Shown piece after piece: positions 21,455-32,393 of a DNA stretch of 64,000 nt. The DNA comes from Lotus japonicus. Taxonomy: Eukaryota > Streptophyta > Magnoliopsida > Fabales > Fabaceae. Under the pieces are notes generated by a model. That model searched no databases and had not been told where the DNA came from. It saw only the letters and a program-made list of their open reading frames with translations. How positions within the stretch are numbered: the stretch's first letter is position 1; every line of letters starts with the position of its first letter. The stretch lies in the NCBI RefSeq assembly GCF_012489685.1, contig NC_080041.1, positions 31,051,780 through 31,115,779 on the forward strand, in the 5' to 3' direction. The translations under genes and the position numbers were made by a program.

Positions 21455-24002
21455 TCATCTTCCACCATGCAAGGCAACCAGCGGCACATGATCCCTACTG
21501 GTATCATACCCGGTATTCTGAAGGCTGCTGTTATCACCGCATTCATAATAAATGTTTGAAGCTTCCTCGTGAAGCAAGTATCGAGTCTCCTCCAAATCTT
21601 GTTCTCTACTTGTCCAGGGGTGCTTCTCCATTAGCCTTAATCCCTCCAACTCTATAGCCACTTCCTTCATGCTTGGTCTTTCCTCGCCTCTAAGTCTCAA
21701 ACACTTTGCTGCAAGAACAGCAACCTCCTTTATCTCTTGCTTATTTTCCTCATTCATGATTCCAGCTTGAACAACATCAAACATGCGGTCCTCTTTCAAG
21801 CAAGATAGAAAATGCATAGCTAGGCTTCTTTTCTCTTCTGGCCTGTCAAAAGAAATAGGTTTCTCCCCTGTTAGCAGCTCTACAAGCACTACCCCAAAGC
21901 TATAAACGTCACTTTTCTCTGTCAATTGTTGTGATTGCATATACTCTGGGTCTAAGTATCCAAGAGTTCCCTGCACCATTGTGGCTATATCAGCTTGGTC
22001 AAGTGGAACCAATTTTGAAGCTCCAAAATCTGACACTTTGGCTCTGTAAGTGTCATCCAAGAGAATGTTGGCACCCTTTACATCTCTGTGGATAATGGGT
22101 ACAAAGGCATCCGAGTGTAGATATGACAGAGCTCCAGCTGCCTCTGCTGCTATCCTTAAACGAGTTTTCCATGTTACATTTTCTTCCTTGCCTCCATTGT
22201 GAATAAAATCATGAAGGGTACCATTGCTGACATACTCGTAAACTAGTAAAGGAACTTCAGTCTCCAAACAACATCCCAAGAGTTTGACCACATTTCTGTG
22301 AATGATTTGGGACAGAACAACCACCTCATTAATGAATTGGTCGATTTGACTCTTATCTACTATTTTGGATTTCTTGATTGCAACGATCCGTTTATCTGGT
22401 AGAATTCCCTTGAAAACTATGCCATAACCTCCTCTACCAATGATTAAGCTCTCGTCATAGTTGTTGGTGGCCTTCTTGAGTTCATCTTCTGTGAAAATTT
22501 TAGCTGTTTGGGAGGAATCTTCTCTTGCATGGAGTTTTTGTTGCAAAATGAAACCCCCATTCTCACGGAAGAATTTCTCTTTTAGCTTCATTAGTTTCCT
22601 TTTCTGGTATAGTAAGTACATGGAGGCAATCCCCACTAATAGAATAATAAGCCCTGCACCTGCTCCTGCATTCCAAATATTTTGACCCAATCAATGAGTT
22701 ATTCTCTAAACAACATCCTTGCTTAATGAACATAACTACGAGAATTTGAAATGAAAGACACAAGAGACTGAAATAATATTAAATGGATGTCCTTAGCTTC
22801 TTACCAATTATAACTTTGGTAAGTACTTCCTGTTTGTGGCACCCTCTTTTCTCAGTTCCATCTCCTGATTGCCCCTTAGGACAAAAGCATTGGTAAGACC
22901 CATTGATGTTCCGACAGTGATTTTCATCTATGCACGTATGACCCGGCCTCTTACACTCATCAATATCTGCGACTCAAAAAAAGATATCATTGAAGTAAAT
23001 GAATCTTTGTGTCCAACGATGCATTTTCAATTGCGTAGGTTGAATGAGGCATAAGTTCTAATTTTAGTATCAACATTTTACACAAAAATTACCTATGCAG
23101 CCATCAGGATGGTATGGGTTTCCTTCATAACCTGACATACATGTGCAACGGTAACCATAATCTATGTCCTCATCAACGCAAAGACTATTGTTCTTGCACG
23201 CGTAGTCGGTACCACTCTTTGAAGCATTGCAGCCCTTGTTTCCTACAGTCCAATCAAGAACCAAGGGGAATTCTGTGTGAGGAAAACCTTGTAAATCAGT
23301 GGTAGAAAAATTATACGAGCCTTGCTTAACAACAAATGAATAGGTGCAGGTTCCCAACGATTCCGTTGAATTGGGAAAGCCAGATGCTTCTACAGTGATA
23401 TTCCTCATTCTCGGAGGAATGTTGACCTGGCAACACCCTAAGCCTGAACAAGTTCCGTTTTTGGTTATTGACATTATTCTATTGCCATAGCATCTTGTCA
23501 AGCACCCAGTTGTATATGTGTGCTCCTCGTAAACACTGTTGAGATAGCCATAACTGTCGCAGCCCACGGTTAGGAACTTGTTTTCCGTGCTTGAAATGCT
23601 GAAACTTGCTGTGTAGAGCCAAGGGTTGCTCCAATAATTGCTTCCATTTTTTCTATAGCATTTCGATGAGATGTCAAGCATTACATCCATTTGACCCTCG
23701 ATGGCGATGGCTAGAACTGGTACGTTCCCAAAATATAGTTTAGAATCATTGCAATGGAGTCTGAATTTGTGCTCCAAGTAACAAGGTTGATCTGGTTTTG
23801 ATGATGAGTTGCCTATGCCAAAAGGATAAGGAATATTTGTGACATCTCCACAAGTGGAGTTGCAGCCAGGCAGGGACTGTACTTTGGTTGCTGCTGCTAC
23901 TGAAGAAGTGGCTTCACCAGCTGCAACTGCTACTACCAGGGCTAATGCTAGTTCAGCCATTAACATGAGGTGCAATTGCAACTGCTTCACCTTCACCTCC
24001 AT
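21455..24002 (-). CDS. Wall-associated-kinase-like receptor kinase (WAKL)
   Basis: Three coding exons, 24002-23093, 22966-22805 and 22665-21455, with GT/AG borders, give 760 residues in frame. Order: signal peptide (hydrophobic, about 12-36), galacturonan-binding WAK domain (GUB_WAK_bind, about 45-150, motif PYPFGIG), EGF-like repeat (about 263-303), calcium-binding EGF (DIDEC, about 304-350), one membrane helix (about 358-377), then a Ser/Thr kinase. Kinase marks are intact: GRGGYG (434), VAIKK (Lys 455), HRDVK (550), DFG (570), YLDPEY. As an RD kinase it should be active. WAK-type receptors sit in the plasma membrane, bind pectin or its fragments and signal in growth or defence; the ligand is not shown by sequence. 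It stands alone, without tandem copies in the window. Start is the first Met before the signal peptide. Confidence 0.95.
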
Positions 24003-24095
24003 TGGCTTTGGTCACACAAACTAGATTACAGAGGGTTTGGAAGTTGGATCTGGAAATTAACTAGCTGCATATGCTCTGGTAGCCAGAGGGGTTCA

Positions 24096-24105
24096 CTTAT
24101 TTATG
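24096..24105 (-). promoter_or_regulatory. TATA-like box upstream of the WAKL gene
   Basis: CATAAATAAG on the minus strand, about 94 bases before the start codon at 24002. Position fits a short 5' leader; no other evidence. Confidence 0.4.
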
Positions 24106-24303
24106 AACTTCAATTTTATTTTATTTTTTTCCAGTTTAGATGGGAGTAAGTTCAGTTGACTTAGCAAGAAGACTAAGACTAATACTCGGTCTTTAAAGAA
24201 GCAAGTAGTGATGGAGAATTGATCTTGAAGAAAATACCATCCGTAGCTTTGAATTTTCTACGTTAACATTCAAGTGCAGAAAACGACCATTTTTTTACAA
24301 GAA

Positions 24304-24854
24304 GGCTTAATTGCACTTTTGCTCCCTGATCTATCACGGTTGTGCGATTTCACTCCCTTGTGTTTAAAACGAGCGATTTTGCTCCCTAAAGTTCTAATTT
24401 GTGAAAATTGGGTCTTTCCGTTAGATTGACATCCAATTCTTAACGGAATTTGCTGATGTGGCATGTTCATTAATATTTTATTAATATTTTTCCACTTAAT
24501 CATTAGTTTTTATTCACCCTTCCCTCTTCTTCTTCTTAACCCAGAAATACAGTAATCCTCAACAACCCAGATTTCTGAAATCACACACTTCTAAAACACC
24601 AACTCACAAAGAAAAAATACCTCTCTCACAAACCAATTCTCCCAGACGGCAAGAGAGAGAAAGAAACATGACGGCCGCTGCTTGCAGCTGCCTATGTCAG
24701 CAATTTTCGTTTACAATTGGATGTCAATTTAACGGAAGGATCCAATTTTCACAAATTAGAACTTTAGGGAGCAAAATCATATCGCTCGTTTTAAACATTA
24801 GGGAGTGAAATCGCACAACCGTGATAGATCAGGGAGCAAAAGTGCAATTAAGCC
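24304..24854. mobile_element. Mutator-like MITE (551 bp) with 9-bp target duplication
   Basis: Ends GGCTTAATTGCACTTTTGCT and its reverse complement; inverted arms about 150 bp. Perfect 9-bp duplication TTACAAGAA (24295-24303 and 24855-24863) supports Mutator-superfamily transposition. It lies about 300 bp upstream of the WAKL start codon and could affect that promoter. The ORF at 24270-24503 is made of the terminal repeat and is not a gene. Confidence 0.95.
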
Positions 24855-24863
24855 TTACAAGAA

Positions 24864-25440
24864 ACTAGAAAGAAAGAAGGCAAAGAGCCCTCCCTACGTG
24901 CTAGGAAGTCCGTTGCATTGTTTTTCTCCCAAGGAATGTGGACCGCCAAGGCATAGCAATCCCAACAATGAGCCCTCCTAACGCGCGAGATGATACCACT
25001 TGAGCTATCATGCGGGGACAAATTCAAATTATTAAACCAATATGTTTTTCAAGAGTTTTACAACCTAATGATAAATTCAAGAAGCCTCTAGGATTGTTCA
25101 TAACAACCCGCAAACTGGTATTGCAAGAAGACTTCTTAAGGGGGCTTCGAATGAAGCAGCTACGAAAGGGAAAGGGGGATGAGGCGTTTTTTCCATGATA
25201 ATATCACAGTAATTGTTGTCTTCATTGACCATAAGTACAACTACAAGGTTCATTTAATTTCTAGCCAACAAAGTTGACTGCTTCTGCTTTTGATTATCCA
25301 AAAGCTAAGAAATTTCAATACTTCATTAGACATTTTTGAGACATCTAGTTGTTGTTAACTTCGAACATTTCTTATCACCTTTGCTGGTGATAAATGAGGG
25401 AAGTCATGTTTTTCACTTCACCTGGGGGTTGGTTTCTTCA
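24864..25440. other. No gene seen
   Basis: Mixed sequence after the MITE. A short segment GATACCACTTGAGCTATCATG (24989-25009) resembles a SINE head fragment. The 62-residue ORF at 25010-25198 has no recognisable feature. Confidence 0.45.
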
Positions 25441-25606
25441 TGGTGTTACAAAGTTGTAAGTGTTTTTTTTTTTGTTACAGGAGGAAAATTTGAAAGTTGT
25501 AGTGTGATAATATACGTACAAGGTGTTAGAAAGTTGTAGTGTTATTTTTTTTTTTTGTTACAGGAGGAAAATTAGAAAGTTGTAGTGTGATAATATACGT
25601 ACAAAT
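25441..25606. repeat. 83-bp tandem duplication
   Basis: Two copies of a block containing GTTACAGGAGGAAAATT and GTGATAATATACGTACAA, with anchors at 25474 and 25557. Each copy has a long T-run before GTTACAG, giving two polypyrimidine-AG look-alikes. Copies differ at only a few bases, so the duplication is fairly recent. Confidence 0.92.
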
Positions 25607-25687
25607 ACCTTGTTTCTTTGAATAAAGTTTATAATGGTTTTAACTAAAAAAACACTGCATGCCATGAAGATTAATTTGTATAGTTTT

Positions 25688-25982
25688 TGTTGGGGGAAAC
25701 AGGGAACTCATGGCCCGAGGAGTTTAACCCAAAATCTTATGGGTCACATCTGTTATCAACAGAATCCACCGTCAATAAGTTGTTACCGTAGTCCCACAAA
25801 CCATCGGCTCTGATACTACTTGTTGGGGGAGATAGGGGAGCCCATGGGCTGAGGAGCAAGACACCAAGAGATATCGACGCGACATCTTAACCCAAAACCT
25901 TAAAGCATTAGGTTTATGAGTCACATCTCTTATAAAGTCTTCTTCTTACTCACACTTAACCAATGTGGGACTCCAACTCACA
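25688..25982 (-). mobile_element. TRIM-like short LTR retrotransposon, truncated
   Basis: In the minus direction a 162-bp LTR (25982 to 25821, ending CTCCCCCAACA) is followed by a primer-site-like AGTAGTATCAGAGCC, a very short interior and a second partial LTR that ends GTTTCCCCCAACA at 25688. The two LTR pieces share TTAACCCAAAA and GGGTCACATCT blocks. No coding. The LTR holds AACCAATGTGGGACTCC, a tract I have seen in TRIM LTRs. Confidence 0.65.
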
Positions 25983-26059
25983 CTGAAATTCTCATCAGTT
26001 TCAAATTATATGTATATTGGATCGATTACACCGTTTCATTTTATGGTATCAATTTAAAT

Positions 26060-26420
26060 TAATATGTTTATTTTTTTGAAAGGCAATTTTTTTAAAGTTA
26101 ACTTCCATTTAAAACAAGAAGAAAGACGCGATAAATCAATACATCAGCTGTCATAAAAGAAAAAGTCTCTTAGGGAACCTCCTCCACTCAAAATCAGTAT
26201 AAGTGTTCCTGGTTAAAAAGTCTACAATTGAATTACCAGTGCGTCTAACAAAAGAGAGGAATATAATCAAAACAAGAACCAAGTCTACGACAATCACGAA
26301 CAAGTGAGCAAAATAATAATGACCATCCTCATTACACTGGTATTATTGAAGACAATCCGTCTCTAGAATCACCTGTAAAAACCCAAGCTTCACTGCCAAC
26401 TGAATGCCCATCGGAAGCTG
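26060..26420 (-). pseudogene. LINE RNase H fragment, decayed
   Basis: Reading leftward from about 26410: LAVKLGFLQVILETDCLQ (the ETD of RNase H), then after stops and shifts LSFVRRTGNSIVDFLTRN, the usual RNase H end of plant L1 ORF2. No intact frame. It is a 5'-truncated LINE tail on the minus strand. Confidence 0.7.
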
Positions 26421-27640
26421 GATGTTAATTATGTAGACTATTTTGGGAGTGATGGTCCCCCTACCATTGAGGATGGGAGAGTGGAAGAGTGTTTATCGAA
26501 TTTCTAAGAATATTCTATGAAACAAAAATATTGTAATCGTCATTATATGTGAGTTTACGTTCTCCTTTTCACCAAATGGCTTTAATCCATTGTAATTTGT
26601 AAGCTTAGTGAGTCTTGTCTAAGCTCAAATTCTATGTTGAGAAGTATGGGTGTGGAGATGAAGCAAAAATATGACAAATATTTGGGTAGCATTGTAGGTA
26701 AGAATAAACTCCTATATTTGGGAGTTATCTTTGACCTCGTTGCAAGTTCAGCCGTGTTGAATGGTCTCTTTGACAAATATATGTTGAGGACCCAATTTTT
26801 TTAAATGAAATTTCAACTAGTGTGGTGTGGCTGAGAGTCTATCTAGAATGTATAATTGATATGTTTTTACCTTTGAGGAATATGATAAGACTGAACAGAC
26901 ATCTCATGACCCATTGGAGGGGGTTAGGAATGGGGTAGCATCTGCTCCTACTGAAGTTTCAACATATTAACACGGGCAGATGCTTTTAAGAAGCATTGAT
27001 GGAAAAAAAAAAGTTCCATTTATAAAAAAAGAGCTTGAGAGATACTTAGATGAAGCTTGTGTATAACAAACAAGGATTTTATGCTTATGTTCATATATCT
27101 TGTGTAGACAAAACAAGGATATTGTTGATTTGTGAAAGCTGTGGGCTGCTTTTCATTTCCTGATGTTGCTTGAGTTTCAAGGTAACAAATTTGAATAAAA
27201 AAAACTATGGCAATAGCAATGGTGGTTATAAATGGAAATAGCTTACAGATTACATAACCCTTTTAAATTTTAATGTTTAACTATCTGCATTTCCTATTTT
27301 CCGATGCATAAAAAAAACTATCTGCATTTCCAATTTGTTGCATTTTTAGCATCTATTGCATTTAACACTTTTATAGTATTTCAAGGGTATATGAAATGAT
27401 TTATGATACGTTATTGATGTTTATTTGGACGCTACAATTTCTGCTTTGGAATTTTCTAATTAGAAATTAATGGGAATATTTTAATAATTAATATGATAAA
27501 ATCATGAAGAAATTAGATCATTTGATAATTTGGGCCTTTCAGCAAGTGACTTTATGTTGAATACATCTTCTAAAACATCTGCTGAAAAACTTGAGCAGAC
27601 CCAATAAAACTCCGCAACCCACTTTTTGAGCCCATTTGGC
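26420..27640. other. No gene seen
   Basis: AT-rich sequence without a credible ORF, splice pattern or terminal repeat. An ORF at 26582-26776 (minus) has no features. Short A-runs near 27001 and 27198 may mark lost retroelement tails. Confidence 0.5.
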
Positions 27641-28285
27641 ACCAACTCATTGAATGGCCTGTTATAACCATTTTGGCCTAAACTGAGCTACCCGAACAAG
27701 CACTTGGGTGGAAATGGGCCAAGATAAGCCCTTCTCGGTTTCGGTTAGTTTGGGCTAAATGGATCTGAAATTGATCGACACTTAGCCCTAGGAGCAAGTG
27801 TGACAGGCTCTCATTACCCATGTCTCATCCAAAGTTAGCGGTGCTCTAATCAAGGAACAAGTGTGGCGCTTGAAGCCCTTGCTACAGTATTCAAGCATAC
27901 CCTACCCGTTCAATTGAACGGCGTCCCAGGAGAACGAATGGCTCTCCACGACAGTCGTACTCATCATGACACATCGACCATCGGTGCCCTTAAAACCAAA
28001 CCTTATAAAAGGCGAATCACATGCAATAGGTACACACTCTTTGTTCCATCTTTCTCTTACCTACCCTCTCCACCATTATGAATTAGGTGTTGGAGTTTTT
28101 TCGCAAGTACCCCCCACAGACGGGACTCTATAGCATAGAAGCCCGCGTTCTCCCGAAGAAGCATCGGACCTTTGGAGCTCGTCGTTCACCCCCTTCATCA
28201 GTACTCCGTTGGAGTGATTTGATCGTACTCGTCGGATCATTTATCAAGAAAGTTTACAAGATACCAGTCCAACCAACATAATATA
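27640..28285 (+). repeat. LTR-like fragment of a Ty3/gypsy element
   Basis: Contains a TATA-like CCTTATAAAAGGCG at about 28001-28014, a pyrimidine-rich leader and then TGGAGTTTTTTCGCAAGTACC and CGTCGGATCATT, tracts I associate with long LTRs of Tat/Ogre-type gypsy elements in legumes. Neither end nor duplication could be fixed. The short ORFs are unsupported. Confidence 0.4.
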
Positions 28286-28522
28286 TGCTAAATTAACGTT
28301 ACTAACTGATAAACTTACGCTGTCCAACTAGACATTACTCAACTATCTTTACAAGAGACGGTCTTTAGACCAAGATTATTGAATTTTCAATTATCTGATT
28401 CTGTTTTGTACTCAGAATATCCGAAGAATCTGCCAATCAGCTTTGTAAACTTGGATTCTTCACACCTGCGCTGATGTTCAGTTAGGGACAGAATGCTGTA
28501 GAGAACTAGAGCCTGAAATAAC

Positions 28523-28688
28523 TAGGGCTATAAATTGCACTGATCGCAGTTGCGGCTATGTTGGGGTCTTGGGGAAATATCCACATGCTGGTTGATGCGG
28601 CCACAGTTACGGTTACAACGACATTGCAGGACTCCAAAGCCTTTTACATTGTCGTAGTTGCAGTTGCGGAACGCAATTTAGAACTCTG
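28523..28688. mobile_element. hAT-like MITE, copy 1 (166 bp)
   Basis: Ends TAGGGCTATAAATTGC and GCAATTTAGAACTCTG, matching the ends of the copy at 40278-40438. Flanks GAAATAAC and GAATAAAC are a weak 8-bp duplication. It ends only nine bases after the stop codon of the peptide gene at 28698-28925, so it must supply most of that gene's 3' untranslated region. Confidence 0.7.
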
Positions 28689-28697
28689 GAATAAACA

Positions 28698-28925
28698 TTA
28701 GACCTTTCCATCTGATGTAGGAAGGCTATGATCCGTTTTCGTGGTTGTGGTAGACGAGATAGATACAGAATTTGTGCCTTTGGAGGGAGAAGAGGAAGGA
28801 GAAGGGAGCTTCTTAGGCAGCATCTGTTCCCAGTAATATTCCTTTGGCAATCTTGATCCTTCTGATAGAACAACAAAAGCTAGCAGAGCCAGAAGCAAGC
28901 ACTGGTGCCTCCAAGAAACCATCAT
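28698..28925 (-). CDS. Small secreted peptide precursor with IDA/PIP-like motif
   Basis: Single exon, 75 residues from the double-Met start at 28925. An upstream in-frame Met at 29168 would put 81 poorly hydrophobic residues before the signal peptide, so I prefer 28925. Residues 1-23 form a signal peptide (LLLALLAFVVLSEG). The mature part is basic and Ser/Pro-rich. Residues 36-52 read LPKKLPSPSSSPSKGTN, which resembles the IDA/IDL hallmark (LPKGVPIPPSAPSKRHN pattern), with Pro, Ser-Lys and Asn in the same places. Known IDA-type peptides end soon after the motif; this one has a further 23 residues rich in Ser and Thr. A role as an extracellular signal is an inference. No cysteines are kept in the mature part, so it is not a disulfide-type peptide. 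Confidence 0.6.
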   Translation of the reverse strand: MMVSWRHQCLLLALLAFVVLSEGSRLPKEYYWEQMLPKKLPSPSSSPSKGTNSVSISSTTTTKTDHSLPTSDGKV

Positions 28926-30411
28926 GGTGATCAATAACACTGTTGAAGAGGAAATTGCACAGTGCTTGATCAATCTCCATTGGCTTTGGAAATTAAGAGC
29001 AGGTTTTGAGAGCTTCTGGTAGCAGACATGTTCAGTAATGTAAGGAGGATGCCAACTTGTTTTTGTGGGAAAGGGTGTGTAAATGGCCGACAATGGGGTA
29101 CTTGATAATTCTAAATATGAGTGTGCATGTGTGTGGAATAAGAATTGAAGAATAATTAAAGTACTCACTCGAACCCTTTACAAGTTGGACAATATTATTT
29201 AATTCTTTATGCATCTGTTAACATATCTTTGTTGTCAGACTTGTTCAAAGTGTTGAGTTAGCAATGTCACTATGGGGTCTGGTCTGGCAATTATTATGTA
29301 GAATATTCATAAAAGTTCCATACTACTTTTGGATTTAATTGCAACAAAAGAATAAAAGAAGGTTAGAAAGATATAGAGACGCTTCCTGACCTTCAATATT
29401 TCTTAAGATAGTTTTAGGCATATGCATGCACGCTAATGAATAATGGTGCATTGATGCTGCTGGAGTGCTGGCACACCCTTTTTTTGGATAATATAAGCAT
29501 CATCATTGTCGAAGTTCTTCAATTAGCAGACAAAAAAAATGGTTTATGCTGTTTAAACAGAAGTGATTTGTAGACACCATCAACTAGTGATACCCACGAC
29601 GACACACGTAATTTGTGGGGTTCAACAGTCACAAATTGCAAAGTTTAAAAAAATCTATAATTTGTGACGGTTAGAAACTCTCAAAAATTGTAGATGTGTC
29701 AGTGAGTGTCCACAGAAAATGATGTTTATAATTATAGATCATTTTTGTTGTTTAGATTCTAACTCTTGTCTTCATGAATTTCAATCATGCCTACGTGAGG
29801 AGAGTGCTCTTTCTTCCGCAGTTTCATGTAGCTAAAAAGCTAAACAGGCTCAAGTTAACTAAGGAAAATGTTGGTTAACTTTTGATTAGTTCACCAAAAG
29901 AAAAGCATCTTGAAATTTTTGTATGCTGTTACCCAACAATGGAGTTTATTAACTATATGAAGATAATCGTATCCTTGGTGTCAGTGGAATGTGGTTATTT
30001 TTTAAGTTAAAAGTTATAAGGCACTCCTTTCATCAGTTAAAGGACACACATTATGTTCTTAAAAAAAAATGCTCTTAAGTTATGCTCGTAAGGTATTCAT
30101 AGTGAAGTAGCTTCAAGTTTTTTCTTCCTTCCATTTCCGTAAAGCTTTGAAAATAAAATTAAACTTGACTTCCAAGTTAGTATTGAATGTCAATTTTGAT
30201 GAAAATGATGGGTTTGAATATTGTTCCAACACTTCTTTTTAATTTGAGCCTTTTAGAAATGTTATCCATATAAAAAATGATTACATGTTTCTCTTGACAA
30301 AAGTATTTTCCGGAGTTCGAATTTATACTATCATCCTTACAAGATGTTTGCTTACCACTAACCCAACACTTTTATTCAACACTATTTTTTAAAATCGGAC
30401 AATATTTATAT
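28926..30411. other. Peptide gene upstream region and unassigned sequence
   Basis: 28926-29215 is the likely 5' leader and promoter of the peptide gene. From 29215 to 30411 I see no gene, only AT-rich sequence and a weak inverted motif around 29595-29700 (CACAAATTGC / AATTTGTGACGG). Confidence 0.45.
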
Positions 30412-30768
30412 GGCTTAAAGGGTCCAAAGGCCCCTGAAATTACAAAGGGAATCAATTACAGGACCTAGAAAAAAATTTCATCAAATTGGGTCCCTAAAAA
30501 AAATTTTAATTCAATTAAGGCCAAATGTTGCCACAACTCAATTTTGTCCTAGTCATCGTTTCCACGTGGCTTTTTTATTTTTTTAATTAGAAAAATTAAT
30601 TAAATAAAATTTTAATTCCAAGTCAGTTATATAAGCAGAAAAAAAACTTAATAAAATCATAATCTAAATAAAATCCCTAATCTAAACATTAACCTAAACT
30701 AAACAAAATCAAATCCCTAATCTAATAATATCAAATACATAATCTAATTCCCCTCCAGAAGAAGAAAA

Positions 30769-31140
30769 ATGATGAATGATCCCAGAAAGCAAGAGAACAA
30801 TCCCAGAAGAAAGATCCACCAAAAACCCCAGATACCCACTCCAAAGTTGAACAATAGCAAACCCTCATATCAGAAACATGGGTTGCTGCTTCCGAAGAGC
30901 TCGCAGGTTGAACACAAAATTAGGGATTTGGATCTGGATCTAGAAGGAGAGGAAGGAGAAGAGGTGGTAGCCTTCAACAAAGCCACCACCGAACACATAA
31001 ACCCACCCCACCCTCAGCAAACCAAACATCAGAAGAAAGAGATGAAGTGGGTATGGAGAAAATTCATTCAGCTTCAGCTTCTTCTTCGAAAACCCCCTTA
31101 TCCACACCACCCTCTTACCCAAAACCCCATGTCGCCATAG
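30769..31140 (+). CDS. Hypothetical ORF inside the Mutator-like element
   Basis: 123 residues beginning MMNDPRKQENNPRRK. Low-complexity, rich in Pro, Lys, His and Gln, with an acidic patch (LDLDLEGEEGEE). No recognised domain, signal peptide or membrane segment. It lies between the left terminal repeat and the nested element. May be chance or part of a captured gene; I would not treat it as expressed without transcripts. Confidence 0.2.
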   Translation: MMNDPRKQENNPRRKIHQKPQIPTPKLNNSKPSYQKHGLLLPKSSQVEHKIRDLDLDLEGEEGEEVVAFNKATTEHINPPHPQQTKHQKKEMKWVWRKFIQLQLLLRKPPYPHHPLTQNPMSP

Positions 31141-31438
31141 CCATGGCGTTGAGATGCTCTGCATGCTCTTTTTCATCATTTTTGTTGTTGAATGGATGGT
31201 GTGATAGTTCAGTGTAAGCATGGTGAGATTTAGGGGAAAGATTTTGACTAAAATTTGGTTGGACTTGGACCACTAATTAAATGAATTGGGGAAATTAAAA
31301 ACAATTTTTCAATTTGTGTAGATGAATTGAGGGAGATGATGAATTGGGGGGGAGACAGAAGTCACAGAACGGAGAGCTCGATATATTACAGTAGGGAAAG
31401 CATTCATTTTTATGTATTATGAATGATGAATGATTATA

Positions 31439-32393
31439 GGGCATTAGTTTTAACACCCCCCTTATTAATCTCACACCCTCTTTTATTTTCTAAATTCCCT
31501 TAATACCCTCTCTTGTAAAGAGATAGTCAAAGTGTGATAGTATTTTCACACATACTAAGTGTGAAACATTTTCACACTCAATGTGTGAAAATATTTCACA
31601 CTCACTAAGTGTGAAACGCTTAAAACGAAAGGAAGAAGGTGAAGAGAGAATAAAGATACTCAATTCGCACAATTGTGTTTCATACTCAAGGGTGTGAAAC
31701 ACAATTCAGTTTCGCACTCAAGATCAGTAGTGTGAATGGACTTTATTTTCAATTTTAAATTTTTCGTTTCTTTAGAATTAGATTTCACACTCAAGTGTGT
31801 GAAACATTTTTAAATTTCACACTCAAAAGTGTGAAAGAACCAAGTGTTAAGAATTTTATTTTTAATTTTAAATATTTAATTTTTAATAATTAAATTTCAC
31901 ACTCAAATGTGTGAAACATTTTCAAATTTCACACTCAAGAGTGTGAGTTATTGAACTGTTAATAATTTTATTTTTAAAAAAAATTGATTTTTTTATATTT
32001 TCATTTTACACTCAAGAGTGTGAAATATTTTCAAATTTCACCCTCAAGAGTGTGAAGGAACCAACTGTTAAGAATGTGAAAATGTTTTCCACTCACTGAG
32101 TGTGAAATACTTAAAACAAAAGGAAGAAGGTGAAGAGAGAACGAACATACATCGGTTCACACTTACAATGTATGAAATGTTTTCACATATATTAAGTGTG
32201 AAAAGAGGCAACGAAGAAAACTATGAGATGAGAGTAAAAGTGAAGGGTGGTGTGATAAACAAAAATGATGGTGGTGATAAGATAGGAAAAATGATATGTT
32301 TGGAATGAAATTAAATTTTAAATGGTATTTCAGATATTTTGGTGCATAAAGGAGGGTGGGGGATTAATTGAGGGGGTGTTAAAACTAATGCTC
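31439..32393. mobile_element. Nested Mutator-like MITE (955 bp)
   Basis: Ends GGGCATTAGTTTTAACACCC and the reverse complement of GAGCATTAGTTTTAACACCC. Perfect 9-bp duplication ATGATTATA (31430-31438 and 32394-32402). Its whole interior is made of TTTCACACTC-type palindromes and related repeats. Inserted into the larger element at 30412-32695, so it is younger than that insertion. Confidence 0.93.
31540..32210. repeat. Palindrome array TTTCACACTC(A)A..GTGTGAAA
   Basis: About a dozen copies of a 20-24 bp palindrome such as TTTCACACTCAAGTGTGTGA, spaced 25-60 bases apart. A larger unit of about 110 bp, two palindromes plus an AT spacer with AAGAATTTTATTTTTAA, repeats near 31785, 31893 and 32010. 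A block with GGAAGAAGGTGAAGAGAGAA occurs twice (about 31630 and 32121), in the same direction, bracketing the array. Confidence 0.9.

Noticed and set aside
25821..25982. Cassandra TRIM with 5S rRNA promoter
   Set aside because: The 5S internal control region words are not present in the LTR.
28926..29168. N-terminal extension of the peptide precursor from the upstream Met
   Set aside because: It would bury the signal peptide 81 residues in; the double Met at 28925 gives a normal secreted precursor.
31540..32210. CRISPR-like array of palindromic repeats
   Set aside because: Spacing is irregular, the repeats vary, the spacers are themselves repeated, and the host is a plant; it lies inside a MITE.
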